Assembly (NCBI GenBank): GCA_020426085.1
Contig: JAGQQP010000185.1
Location: 1-7,676 of the forward strand
Direction of reading: 5' to 3'
Length of the DNA stretch: 7,676 nt
Origin: Planctomycetaceae bacterium
GTDB lineage: Bacteria > Planctomycetota > Planctomycetia > Planctomycetales > Planctomycetaceae
A program made the position numbers and the translations under genes. Of the stretch, positions 6,736-7,676 are shown in pieces; positions within the stretch are counted from its first letter, which is position 1; the number at the start of each line of letters is the position of its first letter. Under the pieces are notes generated by a model. It made no database searches, had not been told where the DNA came from, and saw only the letters and a list, made by a program, of their open reading frames with translations.

Positions 6736-6741
6736 AAAGGA
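6736..6741 (+). promoter_or_regulatory. Ribosome binding site deciding the TPR gene start
   Basis: AAAGGA lies 9 nt before the ATG at 6751, which begins a signal peptide. Another ATG at 6740-6742 overlaps this site in a different frame and gives only a 66-codon frame. That argues for 6751 as the true start. Confidence 0.7.
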
Positions 6742-6750
6742 TGACCACCT

Positions 6751-7676
6751 ATGTCCCGCTTACTGCCCACCCTGATCATTTGCCTGGGATGGACGCTCAC
6801 CGCCGCAGCACAACCCCCAACGCCCCCCAACGACCCGTATGGCCAGCTGAAAATGCAGGCCGACCAGGCCCAGCAGCAGGGGGACTATGCCAAGTCCATC
6901 CAGCTGGCCTCACAGATCCTGCAACAGAAACCCGATGATCATGTTGCCTACTACCTGCGTGCCAGTGCCCGGGTAGAATCTGGCCGCGAGCAGGGCAATA
7001 CCCAGACAATCCGGGATGGCGTCAGCGATTCCCGTGAAGCCATTCGTTACAGCCAGAACCAGAATGTCAATTATTATCTCCCTTATCTGTATGGGATGAT
7101 GAATCTGGCAGTGATGGAAAACAAGAAAAGCCACGCCGAAACGGCCCTGAATGTCGCGAATCAGATTCTGGCACGACCGAACCTCACTCCCGAAGAACGC
7201 GCCAATTTCCATTACCAGCGAGGTATGATCTATCTTCCCCTGAACAAACCCCGGGAAGCAGCCCAGGACTTTACAGAAACCATCAAGCTCTCCCCCAATC
7301 ACTTTGCCGCCCTGCTCGCCCTGCCTGATGCTTACGCCCTGGCAGGTGAAAACGATCAGGCACTGGCCAGCTTCAATCAGGTCATCCAGAAACAACCCGA
7401 TTCTCCCGTGGTCTACAACAACCGGGCCATGTTCTATCAGCAACAGGGCAAACTGCAGGAAGCAATCAACGACTTCTCCCGGGCCATTCAGATCGACCCC
7501 AACTACCACCACGCCATTACCAACCGTGGTTTCGCCTATCTCGAAGGGGGAAAACCCGACACTGCCGAAGCAGATTTGACCAAATCCCTCTCCATCGCCC
7601 CCGAACAGCCATTTGTGCTGGGCATGCGAGGTGAAGCACGCCTGCTGCAGGGGAAAATTGCGAAAGCCATTCAGGA
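6751..7676 (+). CDS. Exported tetratricopeptide-repeat protein (3' end outside window)
   Basis: An open frame of 308 codons that runs off the right edge without a stop. Residues 1-20 form a Sec signal peptide: basic start (MSR), hydrophobic LLPTLIICLGW and a likely AAA/Q cleavage site at 20/21. Cys11 is not in a lipobox. The mature part begins Pro-rich, then carries TPR helices: about 30-63, degenerate units at 64-148, and well-formed 34-residue units at about 150-184, 185-218, 219-252, 253-286 and 287 onward. These show the usual A-x-x-D/N-F-x-x-A-I-x-x-x-P pattern (for example AINDFSRAIQIDPN at 238-251). TPR domains are protein-binding scaffolds, so this is probably a periplasmic or envelope adaptor; the partner is unknown. 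It is transcribed divergently from nusA and is probably unrelated in function. Confidence 0.9.
   Translation, partial: MSRLLPTLIICLGWTLTAAAQPPTPPNDPYGQLKMQADQAQQQGDYAKSIQLASQILQQKPDDHVAYYLRASARVESGREQGNTQTIRDGVSDSREAIRYSQNQNVNYYLPYLYGMMNLAVMENKKSHAETALNVANQILARPNLTPEERANFHYQRGMIYLPLNKPREAAQDFTETIKLSPNHFAALLALPDAYALAGENDQALASFNQVIQKQPDSPVVYNNRAMFYQQQGKLQEAINDFSRAIQIDPNYHHAITNRGFAYLEGGKPDTAEADLTKSLSIAPEQPFVLGMRGEARLLQGKIAKAIQ

Larger units (their letters stand above)
6426..6750. other. Non-coding upstream region of the TPR gene
   Basis: About 325 nt with no supportable gene. It holds the leftward promoter at 6431-6459, the direct repeat pair at 6546 and 6627, an inverted repeat GGTCAG/CTGACC (6539-6544 and 6563-6568) flanking the first repeat copy, a TTCCCG-AA-TTCCCG tandem (6593-6606), and a 5'UTR hairpin (6680-6704). 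For the rightward TPR gene I see only a -10-like TATCAT (6653-6658) with no properly spaced -35 box, so its promoter may use an alternative sigma factor or lie elsewhere. Confidence 0.5.

Noticed and set aside
6910..7512. Minus-strand open frame of 200 codons
   Set aside because: It lies wholly antisense to the TPR gene, whose signal peptide, repeats and ribosome binding site are clear. The antisense frame is a by-product of codon bias.

Overview
The window looks like chromosomal DNA from a planctomycete-type bacterium (inference, moderate). The grounds are a housekeeping translation/transcription cluster with no rimP in front of nusA, a very long charged linker in IF2, a lysine-rich tail protein behind rbfA, and a secreted TPR protein. 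No tRNA, rRNA, insertion sequence, phage gene or CRISPR array was found.

Layout. Positions 6001 down to 217 hold a minus-strand block in the order nusA, infB, rbfA and a fourth gene whose product resembles a degenerate HhH-GPD (endonuclease III-like) fold carrying a histone H1-like Lys/Ala/Thr tail. Gaps between these genes are about 110, 40 and 79 nt with no convincing terminator inside, so they probably form one transcript. NusA controls RNA polymerase pausing, termination and antitermination. IF2 delivers initiator tRNA to the ribosome. RbfA matures the 30S subunit. The fourth protein is probably DNA-binding, but its function is unknown. Two hairpins lie beyond the last gene (19-50 and 145-166), and either could end the transcript.

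Positions 6002-6750 form a gap of about 750 nt between nusA and a divergent plus-strand gene. It is the least explained part of the window. On the minus strand it has a consensus TTGACA -35 box with a weak -10 box (6431-6459), then about 300 nt rich in short hairpins, then a clear intrinsic terminator with eight U residues (6129-6155). After that comes a further leader of about 125 nt with several small hairpins before the nusA ribosome binding site. It is either an independent structured small RNA or an attenuated nusA leader. The plus-strand half holds an 11-nt direct repeat and a 5'UTR hairpin upstream of the TPR gene.

Positions 6751-7676 encode the first 308 residues of an exported tetratricopeptide-repeat protein, which is open at the right edge. 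Domain and motif statements come from reading the sequence and from family knowledge; no search or folding program was run.
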